From the NCBI GenBank assembly GCA_050262155.1, contig CP189843.1:310001-374000 (forward strand): a stretch of 64,000 nucleotides of DNA, read 5' to 3'. Made by a program: the position numbers and the translations under genes. The notes beneath the pieces are model-generated. The model searched no databases. It saw only the letters and a program-made list of their open reading frames with translations, and was not told where the DNA came from. Shown here one piece after another: positions 24,242-33,696 of this stretch; positions within the stretch are counted from its first letter, which is position 1, and every line of letters begins with the position of its first letter. The DNA comes from Parvimonas sp000223315 (GTDB lineage: Bacteria > Bacillota > Clostridia > Tissierellales > Peptoniphilaceae).

Positions 24242-26631
24242 CAGAAGTTGTTGTTAAGTCTTTTTTACTATCAAGGGCTGAAAATATTTTTACTTATAAA
24301 ATACCTAAAAATCTTGAAGAAGAAATACAAATAGGTAAGAGGGTAATTGTTCCTTTTGGTAAAGGAAATAAGGGAACAGTTGGACTTGTTATAAATATTT
24401 TAAATGAAAAAGATGTTGAAACAGATATAAAGTTCAAAGAAATTAATATGCTTATAGATAAAAAGGAAATTGTAAGTAAAACACAGATAAAACTTGCAAA
24501 GTTTATGAGTGAAAAATACATTACAAATCTTTCTTATTGTCTAAATTGTGTTTTACCTCCCGGAGATTGGAGTAAAATTGAAGAATTTTTTGTTTTAAAT
24601 AAAGAAAAATCCAATGAATTTTCAACTGTTGAGGCTGAATTTTTTTCAAAGAGAAAAAATATTTTGGAAATTAGAGAATTTTATAATGATGATAATAGAG
24701 TAAATTATCTAATTGAAAACGAAATTTTAGTAAAAAAGTATAAATATAACAACTCAGAAAATAAATTTTTAGAAAAATTTGTTAAACTAAATGAAGATTT
24801 TGATTTTTCAAAAATTAGAAAAAATGCAGTAAAACAATCAGAACTTTTGAATTTTTTAAAGGGAAAAGACTTTGTAAGTGTTAAAGAATTAAGAGAAAAT
24901 AATTTTACAAAAACTGTAATAGATTCTTTAATTTCAATGGAAGCACTTTTTTTAACTGAAAATAAAATTTATACAAATTCCGTTGAAGGAATAAAGAATT
25001 ATGAAAAATTAAAGCTAAATAAAGAACAACAGGAAGTTTTAGATAGTATTTTAAATTCTGAAAATGATAAATTTTTAATTCACGGAATAACAGGAAGTGG
25101 AAAGACTGAAATATACTTGCAACTTGTTGAAAAGATGTTAGAACATGGAAAAAGCAGTATAATTTTAGTTCCTGAAATTAGTCTTACACCACAGACCATA
25201 GAGAGATTTTCAGGACGTTTTGGGAATGATATTGCAATTATTCATTCCAGACTTACAATGATTGAAAAATTAAATCAATGGAAACAAATTCAAGACAAGG
25301 ATATAAAAATTGTAGTTGGTGCTAGATCTGCAATTTTTTCTCCTATTAAAAACTTGGGACTTGTAATAATTGATGAAGAGCATGAATCAAGTTATATTAG
25401 TGATCAAAATCCAAAATATTACACTCATGAAGTTGCAGAGTATTTAGTTGGATTGACTGGAGCAAAACTCGTATTAGGTTCTGCAACTCCGTCAGTAAAT
25501 ATTTATGAGAGGACAAATAGTGATGATATAAAGCTCTTGGAGTTAAAAAACAGAGCTACCAAAAATTCCTTACCCGAAGTTGAAATTGTTGATATGCGTG
25601 AGGAACTTTTACTTGGAAATAAAAGTATTTTAAGCAATAGCCTTTATGAAGCAATTCAAAAAACTTTGGATAGAAAAGAACAGGTAATTTTATTTTTAAA
25701 TAAGCGTGGAAGAAGCTCTTTTGTTTTTTGTAGAAGTTGTGGTTATGTTCAAAAATGCGATTATTGTGATATTTCTATGACCTATCACAAAGATAATAGA
25801 AAAGATGTTTGTATTTGTCATATGTGCGGAAGAACTAAGCCAAAACCTAAAATATGTCCAAATTGTTTTAAACAATCCATAAAAGAATTCGGCTTTGGAA
25901 CTGAAGCATTGGAAGAATATATTAAAAATACTTTTAAAGATGCTAAAGTTTGTAGAATAGACGCAGATACTTCAAAGGAAAAAGGAGTCTATGAAGAAGT
26001 TTATCAAAAGATGAAAAATAAGGAAATTGATATTTTAATCGGTACTCAGATGATTTCAAAAGGACTCGACTTTCCAAATGTAACTTTGGTAGGAGTTGTA
26101 CTTGCTGATATAAGTTTAAATATACCATCATTTAGATCTGCTGAAAAAACTTTTCAGCTTTTGACACAGGTTGCAGGTCGTTCAGGTCGTGGAGAAAAAG
26201 AAGGAAAAGTTATAATACAGACATATAAACCAAGTCATTACAGCATTGTTAATTCTTCTGATCATAATTATGAAGAGTTTTTTAAAGAGGAAATTAATTT
26301 TAGAAGAAGTTTTCTGTATCCTCCAAAGGCTCATATTGTGAATTTTCAATTTAGAAGTAAAAGTGTTGAAAATTGTATGGAAGAATTAAAGAAGATAAGA
26401 GATTTAATTTTTGATAAATTTAAAAAAGAAATAAATTTAAAAAATATAATTATTCTAGGACCTAATCCAGATGCGATAAAATGGGTAAATATGGTGTATA
26501 GATATAATTTGACTATAAAAGTTCTAGAAGACTATGAGGTCTTTAGACAATTTTTAACAGAATTAATTTTTAATAAAAAGTATTCATTTAATACTGAAAA
26601 AAATGGGAAATTAATTTTGACGATAGATTAA
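24235..26631 (+). CDS. priA: Primosomal protein N' (replication restart helicase PriA)
   Basis: A 798-residue superfamily 2 helicase: Walker A GITGSGKTE (about 285), DEEH box (about 382), a zinc-binding cysteine array (CRSCGYVQKCDYC, CICHMCG, CPNC; about 498-545), and helicase motifs GSATPS, GTQMISKGLDFP and QVAGRSGRG. It reloads the replisome at stalled forks. The N-terminal DNA-binding domain is somewhat diverged but complete. Confidence 0.95.
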   Translation: MLAEVVVKSFLLSRAENIFTYKIPKNLEEEIQIGKRVIVPFGKGNKGTVGLVINILNEKDVETDIKFKEINMLIDKKEIVSKTQIKLAKFMSEKYITNLSYCLNCVLPPGDWSKIEEFFVLNKEKSNEFSTVEAEFFSKRKNILEIREFYNDDNRVNYLIENEILVKKYKYNNSENKFLEKFVKLNEDFDFSKIRKNAVKQSELLNFLKGKDFVSVKELRENNFTKTVIDSLISMEALFLTENKIYTNSVEGIKNYEKLKLNKEQQEVLDSILNSENDKFLIHGITGSGKTEIYLQLVEKMLEHGKSSIILVPEISLTPQTIERFSGRFGNDIAIIHSRLTMIEKLNQWKQIQDKDIKIVVGARSAIFSPIKNLGLVIIDEEHESSYISDQNPKYYTHEVAEYLVGLTGAKLVLGSATPSVNIYERTNSDDIKLLELKNRATKNSLPEVEIVDMREELLLGNKSILSNSLYEAIQKTLDRKEQVILFLNKRGRSSFVFCRSCGYVQKCDYCDISMTYHKDNRKDVCICHMCGRTKPKPKICPNCFKQSIKEFGFGTEALEEYIKNTFKDAKVCRIDADTSKEKGVYEEVYQKMKNKEIDILIGTQMISKGLDFPNVTLVGVVLADISLNIPSFRSAEKTFQLLTQVAGRSGRGEKEGKVIIQTYKPSHYSIVNSSDHNYEEFFKEEINFRRSFLYPPKAHIVNFQFRSKSVENCMEELKKIRDLIFDKFKKEINLKNIIILGPNPDAIKWVNMVYRYNLTIKVLEDYEVFRQFLTELIFNKKYSFNTEKNGKLILTID

Positions 26632-26640
26632 GGAGGAAAA

Positions 26641-27135
26641 ATGGCATTAAGAAATGTTAGAATTGACGACGATCCTGTTCTTAGAAAAAAGGCAAGGAAA
26701 GTTGAAGTTATTGACGATAAAATAAAAGATCTGCTTGAAGATATGGCAGAAACAATGTATAATTCAGACGGAGTTGGACTTGCATGTCCTCAAATTGGAA
26801 TTTTAAAAAGACTTGTAACAATAGATGTCGGAGATGAACATGGATTACTTAAAATGGTAAATCCTGAAATTTTAGAAAGTTCCGGAGAACAAGTTGGACC
26901 TGAAGGCTGTCTTTCAATTCCTGATGTTAGAGGTTTTGTAAAGAGACCTGAAAAAGTAAAATTCAAATATACAGATATAGATGGAAATGAACAAATTATT
27001 GATGCAACAGGATTATTAGCTGTTTGCATTTGTCACGAAATAGATCACTTAAATGGAATTTTATTTACAGATTTAACTTTAGAAGGAGAAGAAGCTGAAA
27101 TGTATGAAAAATTGTATTATGGTGAGGCAGAATAA
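26641..27135 (+). CDS. def: Peptide deformylase
   Basis: A 164-residue metalloenzyme removing N-formyl groups from nascent proteins. All three motifs are present: GVGLACPQIG, EGCLSIP (Cys metal ligand) and CHEIDHLNG (two His ligands and catalytic Glu). AGGAGG precedes the ATG. Its stop overlaps the fmt ATG, so the formylation and deformylation enzymes are coupled. Confidence 0.96.
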   Translation: MALRNVRIDDDPVLRKKARKVEVIDDKIKDLLEDMAETMYNSDGVGLACPQIGILKRLVTIDVGDEHGLLKMVNPEILESSGEQVGPEGCLSIPDVRGFVKRPEKVKFKYTDIDGNEQIIDATGLLAVCICHEIDHLNGILFTDLTLEGEEAEMYEKLYYGEAE

Positions 27136-28058
27136 TGAAAAAAATAATTTTTATGGGAACTCCGGATTTCGCAGTCCCACCTTTAGAAACTTTGAATGAA
27201 AATTTTGAAGTTTCTTTAGTTGTTTCTCAAAAAGACAAACTTAGAAACAGAAAAAAATTATTACCAACTCCCGTAAAGCAAAGAGCATTGGAGCTTGGAC
27301 TTGAAGTTGTAACTCCTGATAGTGTAAAGAGTGATGAATTTTTTGAAATTGTAAAAAAAATAAATCCTGATTTTATTGTCGTGGTAGCATTTGGACAGAT
27401 AATTGATAAAAGATTAATCGACTTTATGCAAGGAAAAATTTTAAATATTCACGCTTCAATTTTACCTGAATTAAGAGGCTCTGCACCAATAAATTGGGCT
27501 ATTGTAAACGGTCTAAAAAAGACAGGTGTTAGTATTATGTCTATAGATGTTGGACTTGATACGGGAGATGTTTTAGATATCGAAGAAACTGAAATTTCTG
27601 ATTTAGATAATGCTGAAACTCTTTATGAAAGACTTTCAAAAATGGGTTCGAGTTTGATTGTTAAAACTATCAATGACTTTGAAAATAAATATGAAAATAG
27701 AGTTAAACAGGGAGATATTTTTTCTTATGCTCCAATGATAAAAAAGGAAATGGGAAAACTTAATTTTAACGATACTTCAATAAATATTTTCAACAAAATA
27801 AGAGGTTTTTACAATTGGCCTAGTACATTTTGCGAATATTTGGGAGAAAATATAAAAATTCATAGAGCTGAAATTTCTAAAGAAAATCCGAATGAAAATG
27901 TCGGAACAATTTTTAAAGTTTCAGATGATGCAATTTTTGTTAAAACTATAGACGGAAGTATAAAACTTTTAGAAATTCAATTTTCTGGTAAAAAGAGAGT
28001 TTTAGTTAAAGACTATCTTCGTGGCAATTCTATTAAAGTTGGAGAAATTTTAAAATAA
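27135..28058 (+). CDS. fmt: Methionyl-tRNA formyltransferase
   Basis: A 307-residue enzyme that formylates initiator Met-tRNA. The N-terminal MGTPDFAVPPLE, catalytic HASILPELRGSAPINWA and DVGLDTGD segments are conserved, and a C-terminal OB-like tRNA-binding domain follows (about 205-305). It overlaps def and rsmB by one base each. Confidence 0.96.
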   Translation: MKKIIFMGTPDFAVPPLETLNENFEVSLVVSQKDKLRNRKKLLPTPVKQRALELGLEVVTPDSVKSDEFFEIVKKINPDFIVVVAFGQIIDKRLIDFMQGKILNIHASILPELRGSAPINWAIVNGLKKTGVSIMSIDVGLDTGDVLDIEETEISDLDNAETLYERLSKMGSSLIVKTINDFENKYENRVKQGDIFSYAPMIKKEMGKLNFNDTSINIFNKIRGFYNWPSTFCEYLGENIKIHRAEISKENPNENVGTIFKVSDDAIFVKTIDGSIKLLEIQFSGKKRVLVKDYLRGNSIKVGEILK

Positions 28059-29362
28059 TGAGAAAATTTGCAGTTGAAATTCTTTGTGAAATCAAAGATG
28101 AAAATTCAAATTCAACAAATTTATTAAATAAAAAAACAAAAAATATTTCTGATTTAGATAGCAAATTTTTAAGAGAAATTGTATATGGAACTTTGGAAAA
28201 TAGAATTTATCTTGATTATATAATTAAGAAACTATGTAAACTAAGAATTAAAAAGTTCAATCCATATATATTAAATATTCTAAGAATTTCTATCTATCAG
28301 ATTATTTTTATGGATAAAATTCCTGAGTTTGCAATAATAAATGAGGCTGTTAATCTTACAAAAGTTTTTAAACTTAAAAAATTTTCTTCTTTTGTTAATG
28401 GATCTTTAAGAAACTTTTTAAGAAATAAAGAAGACTTTATAAAGATTGAAGCTGACTGCGTAGAGGAAGCTATCTCTGTAAAATATTCTGCAAATATTAA
28501 TATTGTAAAAATATTAATTGGAGATTATGGTAGAGAAGAAACTATAAAAATTCTTGAAAATTCAATGTTCAAACCTCATTTTGCAATAAGAATTTCATCT
28601 TTTGAAAAGACGGAAGAAAAAGTTGTTAAAGATTTGGAAAAAGACGGATATAAGCTTAAAAAATCTGAAATTTCAAAACTTACTTATTTTGTAGAAAATC
28701 CTACTAACATATTGGAGACTGAAAGTTTTAAAAGAGGAGATTTTACAGTTCAAGATGTTGGTAGTATTTTAACAGGAGAAGTTTTAGCACCAAAAGAAAA
28801 TTCAAAAGTTTTAGATATTTGTTCTGCACCGGGTGGAAAAACTTGTCATCTAGCTTTTCAGATGAAAAATAGTGGAGAAATCTTTGCGAACGATATTGTA
28901 AAGAGTAAATTAAAAAAGATAGAAGAAAATTGTAAAAGACTTAATATAAAAAATGTAAAATTACTAAATTTTGACGCTTCAATTTACAAAGAGGAATATA
29001 AAGAACAATTTGACTATATACTCTGTGATGTAATTTGTTCAGGAATTGGAGTTATGGATAGAAAACCTGAAATAAAATTATTCAGAAGTCAAGAAACTAT
29101 TGATGAAATAATTGAATTACAGAGAAAAATTTTTGATAATGCAGTAGAATATCTAAAAGATAAAGGAGAGATAGTTTACAGCACTTGCTCTGTTTTGAAA
29201 TGTGAAAATGAAGAAAATGTCAAATATTTTTTAGAAAAACATAAAAATTTAAAAATAAAAGATGTTGAATTTTTGGGTAAATCAGAAAAATTTATAAAAT
29301 TATTACCTGAAAAACAAAAACATAATGGATTTTTTATAATAAAATTTGTTAAAGAGAATTAA
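28058..29362 (+). CDS. rsmB: 16S rRNA m5C967 methyltransferase RsmB
   Basis: A 434-residue protein with an N-terminal NusB-like RNA-binding domain (about 1-135) and a C-terminal SAM methyltransferase: CSAPGGKTCHL (SAM loop), DVICSGIGVM (the usual DVPCSG with Ile for Pro) and the catalytic YSTCSV. It methylates C967 of 16S rRNA. It closes the housekeeping operon at a strong terminator. Confidence 0.93.
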   Translation: MRKFAVEILCEIKDENSNSTNLLNKKTKNISDLDSKFLREIVYGTLENRIYLDYIIKKLCKLRIKKFNPYILNILRISIYQIIFMDKIPEFAIINEAVNLTKVFKLKKFSSFVNGSLRNFLRNKEDFIKIEADCVEEAISVKYSANINIVKILIGDYGREETIKILENSMFKPHFAIRISSFEKTEEKVVKDLEKDGYKLKKSEISKLTYFVENPTNILETESFKRGDFTVQDVGSILTGEVLAPKENSKVLDICSAPGGKTCHLAFQMKNSGEIFANDIVKSKLKKIEENCKRLNIKNVKLLNFDASIYKEEYKEQFDYILCDVICSGIGVMDRKPEIKLFRSQETIDEIIELQRKIFDNAVEYLKDKGEIVYSTCSVLKCENEENVKYFLEKHKNLKIKDVEFLGKSEKFIKLLPEKQKHNGFFIIKFVKEN

Positions 29363-29364
29363 GG

Positions 29365-29393
29365 GATTGAAGAGTAGTCTTCAATCTTTTTTT
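29365..29393 (+). terminator. Terminator of the yicC-rsmB operon
   Basis: GATTGAAGA / TCTTCAATC with a four-base loop, then seven T. Confidence 0.9.
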
Positions 29394-29436
29394 ATAAGAA
29401 AATCGACTTGAGCAAAAATTAGTAAAGCGGAAGGAA

Positions 29437-29562
29437 ATGAGCCAAGATGATGAACTATTTAAGGATAAAATAAGTCAAAAGAGAAATAACCTTAAAAATC
29501 TTGTACTATTTTATAGTGGATTAAAAAATATAGTTAGAAAAATGAATATTCAGCTTGATTGA
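29437..29562 (+). CDS. Possible 41-residue small protein or gene remnant
   Basis: An ATG with a weak GGAAGG site opens 41 codons (MSQDDELFKDKISQKRNN...) ending in TGA. It is helical and charged, with no recognisable family. It lies in a stretch with features of decayed intergenic DNA, so it may not be expressed. Confidence 0.25.
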   Translation: MSQDDELFKDKISQKRNNLKNLVLFYSGLKNIVRKMNIQLD

Positions 29563-29638
29563 ATGACAAATATGGGGGGAAAGTGGTATAATAAAATGAA
29601 TGAAAAATTGACAAATTAGAATTTTATGAGGAGTTTAT

Positions 29639-30028
29639 ATGGAGTTTAATAGTTTGATTCCTGAATTATCAGTTTTTGATATTGTTCAGACTAAAAATTT
29701 TTATGAAGAATTAGGATTTAAAATAGAGTACGAACGACCGGAAGTGAAATTTGTTTTTATGTCTTTTCAAGATAGTCAGTTTATGTTTGAACAAATTCAT
29801 GATGATGGCTGGAATACAGGGGAACTAATCTATCCTTTAGGAAGAGGAATAAATTTTTCAATATCAGTTGATGATATTGAGAAACTATATGAATTAGTGA
29901 AAAACAAACAATTAGAGATTTACAGAGAACTGATTAGAAGTGTATATAGGGTTAACGGAATTGAAGAAATACAAATGGAGTTCCTGATTCAAGATCCTAA
30001 TGGATATTTATTGAGGTTTACAAACTGA
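29639..30028 (+). CDS. VOC-family (glyoxalase/bleomycin-resistance-like) protein
   Basis: A 129-residue vicinal-oxygen-chelate fold: an N-terminal PELSVFDIVQTKNFYEELGF strand-helix, INFSISVDDIEKLYELV, and the C-terminal FLIQDPNGYLLRFTN. The size and the lack of a complete glyoxalase I metal set suggest a drug-binding protein of the bleomycin-resistance type. GAGGAG precedes the ATG. It opens a group of likely acquired defence/resistance genes (to 34.8 kb). Confidence 0.82.
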   Translation: MEFNSLIPELSVFDIVQTKNFYEELGFKIEYERPEVKFVFMSFQDSQFMFEQIHDDGWNTGELIYPLGRGINFSISVDDIEKLYELVKNKQLEIYRELIRSVYRVNGIEEIQMEFLIQDPNGYLLRFTN

Positions 30029-30054
30029 TGACTCTTGATTTGAAGGGTAGGTAA

Positions 30055-30137
30055 ACTCAGACTTGTCGCGCTAAAACAATTAAATAAAATGACAAAAAGA
30101 AAGTGCGGATATTCAACTTAAATCGAAATAATATAAA
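30055..30137 (+). repeat. Diverged intergenic repeat, copy A
   Basis: Related to 30984-31080. Shared words in the same order include CTCAG..TTGTCG, TAAAAC.ATTAAATAA, CGGATA.TTCAA and AATATAA. It lies directly before the methyltransferase. Confidence 0.45.
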
Positions 30138-30156
30138 ATTACGAGGAGATTATAAG

Positions 30157-30921
30157 ATGAACAATTATATAAAATTAAATGAAGATAGATGGAATAATGT
30201 AAAAAATGACTATACTGAGCCATTGACACATGAAGAATTAGAAGAAGTTAGAAATAATCCAATTTCTGTTGCATTAACTGTTGGGAAAAAAGTTCCAAAA
30301 GAATGGTTTGAAAAAGCAAACGGAAAAAAGATATTAGGTTTAGCTTGTGGTGGTGGACAGCAGGGTCCAGTTTTTGCTATAAAAGGTTATGATGTAACCA
30401 TAATGGATTTTTCTAAATCACAATTACAAAGAGATGATATGGTTGCTAAAAGAGAAGGCTTAAAAATCAACACAGTTCAAGGCGATATGACAAAACCATT
30501 TCCATTTGAAAATGAAACTTTTGATATTATTTTTAATCCGGTTTCAAATGTATATATAGAAGATTTAGAAAACATGTATAAAGAAGCCTCTCGAGTATTG
30601 AAGAAGGGGGGATTGTTAATGGTCGGATTTATGAATCCTTGGATATACATGTATGATGCTGACATCGTATGGGACAAACCCGATGAGGAATTACTTTTAA
30701 AGTTTTCAATACCTTTTAATTCAAAAGAGCTTGAAGAGGAAGGCAAGATAACCATAAATTCAGAATATGGATATGAATTTAGCCATACCTTAGAAACTCA
30801 GATTAGAGGACAACTTAAAAATGGTTTCGCTATGATAGATTTTTATGAATCATGTGATAAAAGAAATAGATTATCACGTTATGGAAATGACTATATAGCT
30901 ACACTCTGCATTAAACTATAA
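30157..30921 (+). CDS. Class I SAM-dependent methyltransferase
   Basis: A 254-residue enzyme with the SAM-binding loop KILGLACGGGQQGPVFA (motif I, Gly-rich), DVTIMDFSKSQL (motif II acidic position), and NTVQGDMTKPFPFENETFDI (post-I/motif III). These fit the UbiE/Methyltransf_11 group. The substrate is not visible. The start is ATG 30157, preceded by CGAGGAG; an upstream ATG at 30103 has no such site. It lies between two diverged repeats. Confidence 0.85.
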   Translation: MNNYIKLNEDRWNNVKNDYTEPLTHEELEEVRNNPISVALTVGKKVPKEWFEKANGKKILGLACGGGQQGPVFAIKGYDVTIMDFSKSQLQRDDMVAKREGLKINTVQGDMTKPFPFENETFDIIFNPVSNVYIEDLENMYKEASRVLKKGGLLMVGFMNPWIYMYDADIVWDKPDEELLLKFSIPFNSKELEEEGKITINSEYGYEFSHTLETQIRGQLKNGFAMIDFYESCDKRNRLSRYGNDYIATLCIKL

Positions 30922-30983
30922 TATTATAGAACATACTTCAGGAGAATAGCCCGTTTTATTTTCCGTAAGGGTTAAAATCTAAA

Positions 30984-31080
30984 TCTCAGTTTGTCGAAGT
31001 AAAACTATTAAATAATATCCTTAATAGAAAAGAAAATATCGGATACTTCAATAAAAATGAACTGAAACAATATAATATAA
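30984..31080 (+). repeat. Diverged intergenic repeat, copy B
   Basis: Partner of 30055-30137. It ends in TATAATATAA, which may serve as a -10 region for the ABC exporter. Confidence 0.45.
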
Positions 31081-31177
31081 GCTGACAACAATAATGCTTG
31101 AAGTTATGTAGAAAAATGAACGAAAAGAGATAGTTTTGATTAAAAATACTTAAAAAGTAGCAATAGGAGTGATAAAT

Positions 31178-32728
31178 TTGAATTTTATATTTAAAAAATT
31201 AAAAAAATTTATATTTTTAAGAATTTTTTTCCATTTTGTTTACATATTGGCAATAGCGAGTTTGCCGACTGTTATAAAATATATGATTGATGATAGTTAC
31301 AGTAATGGAATTTATGATATTGTTAAATTAACAGGTATATTTGTTCTTCTTATTGTTATTGGAATGGGGGCACAATATATAAGTCAAAGAAGTGCTTGGA
31401 GGCTTGAAAAAGAATTTAATCTGTATTTTAGAGAAAATTTGTTTTCTGTAATAATCTGTAAAGAACCTACTGATTTTAATAAAAACAGTATAGGAGATTA
31501 TAATTCAAGATTAAATAATGATATTGCTTCCTGTGCTGAATATTTAGAATATACTATGATGATATTTGAATCTTTGATTTCTTTTATTATTTATGCAATT
31601 TATATCTTTATATTAAATTATAAAATTGCAATTATAATATATTTAGTTGCTTTGATTGTCTTGTATTTACCAAATTTAACAGCCAATAAATTTTCAAAAA
31701 AGAAGAAAAAGTTGCTTGACGATACAGCTTTTTACAATTCAAAAATTATAGACTTATTAAGCGGTTATGCATTTATAAATTGTTTTACATACAAAAATAT
31801 AAATAAGAATTACGAAATTTCTCTTAGTAAATTGGAAGAAAGCAGATATAATTTTGGGAAATTTAAAGCTTTTGTAAATGTTTTAAATGGGCTGGTTATG
31901 TATATGATTAATATTTCTTCATTTGGAATTATGGCGTTTTTATTATATAAAGGAGAAATTACAGCCGGAGTTGCTACTGCTACTATTGCATATATTCAAA
32001 ACTTTATGTTTCCACTTCGTACTGTGATTGATGCAATAAGTCTTCGTAAATCAGTAGAAACTGTTATGAAGAATATACTTTTGGAAATTTCAGAAAATAA
32101 AAATTTGAAAGTGGAAAATGTAAAATTTACTAATAATATAAAATGCGATAAAGTAAGTTTTAAATATGATGATTATATAATTAAAAATTTTTCTTATACT
32201 TTTGAGAAAAATAAAAAATATGCAATTATCGGAGAAAGCGGAAAGGGAAAATCTACACTTTTAAATCTTATAAATGGAAATCTTTCTTGTACAGACGGTC
32301 GTATTACAATAGATGATATAGAAGTTTCTTATAGATTTTGTAATCAGTTGATAATGTATTTAACTCAAAAATCTCATATATTTTCTGAAAATTTTTGGGA
32401 CAATGTAAGTATCTTTGACAGTTTTGATAAAACTATTTTGGAAATGGATAATAGATATATTCCGCGAAATAAAGTTGATATTTTATTAAAATCAAAAAAC
32501 AACAACGAATTAAGTGGAGGAGAAAAACAATTAGTAAATTATTTGAGAGCAATTTTATCCGGTAAAGAAATATTACTTTTAGATGAGCCTTTCTCCGCAA
32601 TGGATAAAAATATGGAAAAGTATGTTTGTAGTAAGTTATTGGAAATGGAAGATAAGACAATAATTATGATTACTCATAATGTGGAAAAAGACTTCTTGGA
32701 TAAATTTGATAATATAATTTATATTTAA
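31178..32728 (+). CDS. ABC exporter (fused permease-ATPase), half transporter
   Basis: A 516-residue half transporter with six membrane segments in residues 1-300. The ATPase has Walker A GESGKGKST, signature ELSGGEKQL, Walker B ILLLDEP and switch ITHNVE. It is shorter than most half transporters (usually 570-600), with a compact ATPase lacking a clear Q-loop QxxxLF block. The start is TTG 31178, eight bases after AGGAG; a GTG at 31169 overlaps that site. It could export a peptide, lipid or drug as a homodimer. Confidence 0.85.
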   Translation: MNFIFKKLKKFIFLRIFFHFVYILAIASLPTVIKYMIDDSYSNGIYDIVKLTGIFVLLIVIGMGAQYISQRSAWRLEKEFNLYFRENLFSVIICKEPTDFNKNSIGDYNSRLNNDIASCAEYLEYTMMIFESLISFIIYAIYIFILNYKIAIIIYLVALIVLYLPNLTANKFSKKKKKLLDDTAFYNSKIIDLLSGYAFINCFTYKNINKNYEISLSKLEESRYNFGKFKAFVNVLNGLVMYMINISSFGIMAFLLYKGEITAGVATATIAYIQNFMFPLRTVIDAISLRKSVETVMKNILLEISENKNLKVENVKFTNNIKCDKVSFKYDDYIIKNFSYTFEKNKKYAIIGESGKGKSTLLNLINGNLSCTDGRITIDDIEVSYRFCNQLIMYLTQKSHIFSENFWDNVSIFDSFDKTILEMDNRYIPRNKVDILLKSKNNNELSGGEKQLVNYLRAILSGKEILLLDEPFSAMDKNMEKYVCSKLLEMEDKTIIMITHNVEKDFLDKFDNIIYI

Positions 32729-32815
32729 GATTATATAAAAATTATATAATAAACTTAAATTATTCGTACTTGAGATTATGATACAATAATTGATGAATTG
32801 TTTTGGAGAAAATTT

Positions 32816-33085
32816 ATGGAATTTAATAAGGATAAATGGATAAAAGACGGTAAGATTCTAAATATGCCAAAAAAACAGAAAGATAAATATGAACTTTTTG
32901 TTTATTTAGCTTCTATTTGTTTTGACAAAAGAAAATATACGGAAAAAGAGATTAATGAAATTTTAAAGAAATATTATGCAGATTATTGTTATTTGAGAAG
33001 ATATATGGTTGACTTTAAACTTTTAAAAAGGACTGATGATGGAAGTGAGTATTTCTTTGATAAGTCGGTATTGGATTTAATTTAG
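32816..33085 (+). CDS. DUF2087 domain protein
   Basis: An 89-residue protein with the helical pattern PKKQKDKYELFVYLASICFD, EINEILKKYYADYCYLRRYM and DFKLLKRTDDGSEYFF, characteristic of DUF2087. That domain is often attached to ArsR/MarR-like regulators and looks like a partial winged helix. ATG 32816 has TGGAGA upstream. It ends 10 bases before the acetyltransferase gene, so a shared transcript is likely. Confidence 0.75.
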   Translation: MEFNKDKWIKDGKILNMPKKQKDKYELFVYLASICFDKRKYTEKEINEILKKYYADYCYLRRYMVDFKLLKRTDDGSEYFFDKSVLDLI

Positions 33086-33095
33086 TAGGATGGTT

Positions 33096-33575
33096 ATGAT
33101 AGATATTAGAGAAATTTCTGTTAATGAAACAAATGTGTTTTGGGATAAACATATCAAGTATTTAATAGAAGATGAAATTGTTACAGATAAGGAAGAAATA
33201 GAATATTTTTCAAGTAGTGAGTATATAGATTTTTTAGAAAATCGTATGAATAATGATAAGGATAGACATTATATTGCATATTTTTTTGAAAATGATATAG
33301 AAATTGGAGCAGTTCAATTTACAATTTATAATAACAAAGATGGAAAATATTTCGGAGAATGTTTTATAATGGATTTTTGGATATATCCTGAGTTTAGAAA
33401 TAAATCAAAAGGTTTGGAATGTTTTAAAAAATTGGAAAAATATACAAAACCACTTGGAGCAACACATTATGTTTTAAATTCAATGAAAGATAATTCAATC
33501 CGTTTTTGGAAAAATTTAGGATTTGTAGAAAATGGAGTTGATGAATGGGGTATGAAATTGTTTAGATTGTATTAA
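33096..33575 (+). CDS. GNAT family N-acetyltransferase
   Basis: A 159-residue GNAT. Strand 4 and motif A (ECFIMDFWIYPEFRNKSKGL) provide the acetyl-CoA site, though the usual RGxGxG is reduced to RNKSKG. The terminal SIRFWKNLGFVENG motif B is typical. The substrate is unknown; position next to efflux genes suggests antibiotic or toxin acetylation, but that is inference. ATG 33096 follows AGGATGG. Confidence 0.8.
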   Translation: MIDIREISVNETNVFWDKHIKYLIEDEIVTDKEEIEYFSSSEYIDFLENRMNNDKDRHYIAYFFENDIEIGAVQFTIYNNKDGKYFGECFIMDFWIYPEFRNKSKGLECFKKLEKYTKPLGATHYVLNSMKDNSIRFWKNLGFVENGVDEWGMKLFRLY

Positions 33576-33630
33576 AGTTTACAATATAATTTATATTTAA
33601 TCTATGATACAGTACTTATAATAAATAAAA

Positions 33631-33694
33631 AGGGGAGATAGAATGTAGAGATTATTAAATTTTTAAGATTAAAATTTAATATATGTGAGGTAAA
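33631..33694 (+). promoter_or_regulatory. Leader with AUG-UAG minimal ORF and hairpin before the MFS gene
   Basis: AGGGGAG (33631-33637) sits five bases before ATG TAG (33643-33648), a start codon followed at once by a stop. Next comes a 10-bp inverted repeat (33654-33663 and 33671-33680) and then the GAGGTAAAGG ribosome site of the transporter. This resembles translation-attenuation leaders of efflux and ribosome-target resistance genes. Confidence 0.5.
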
Positions 33695-33696
33695 GG

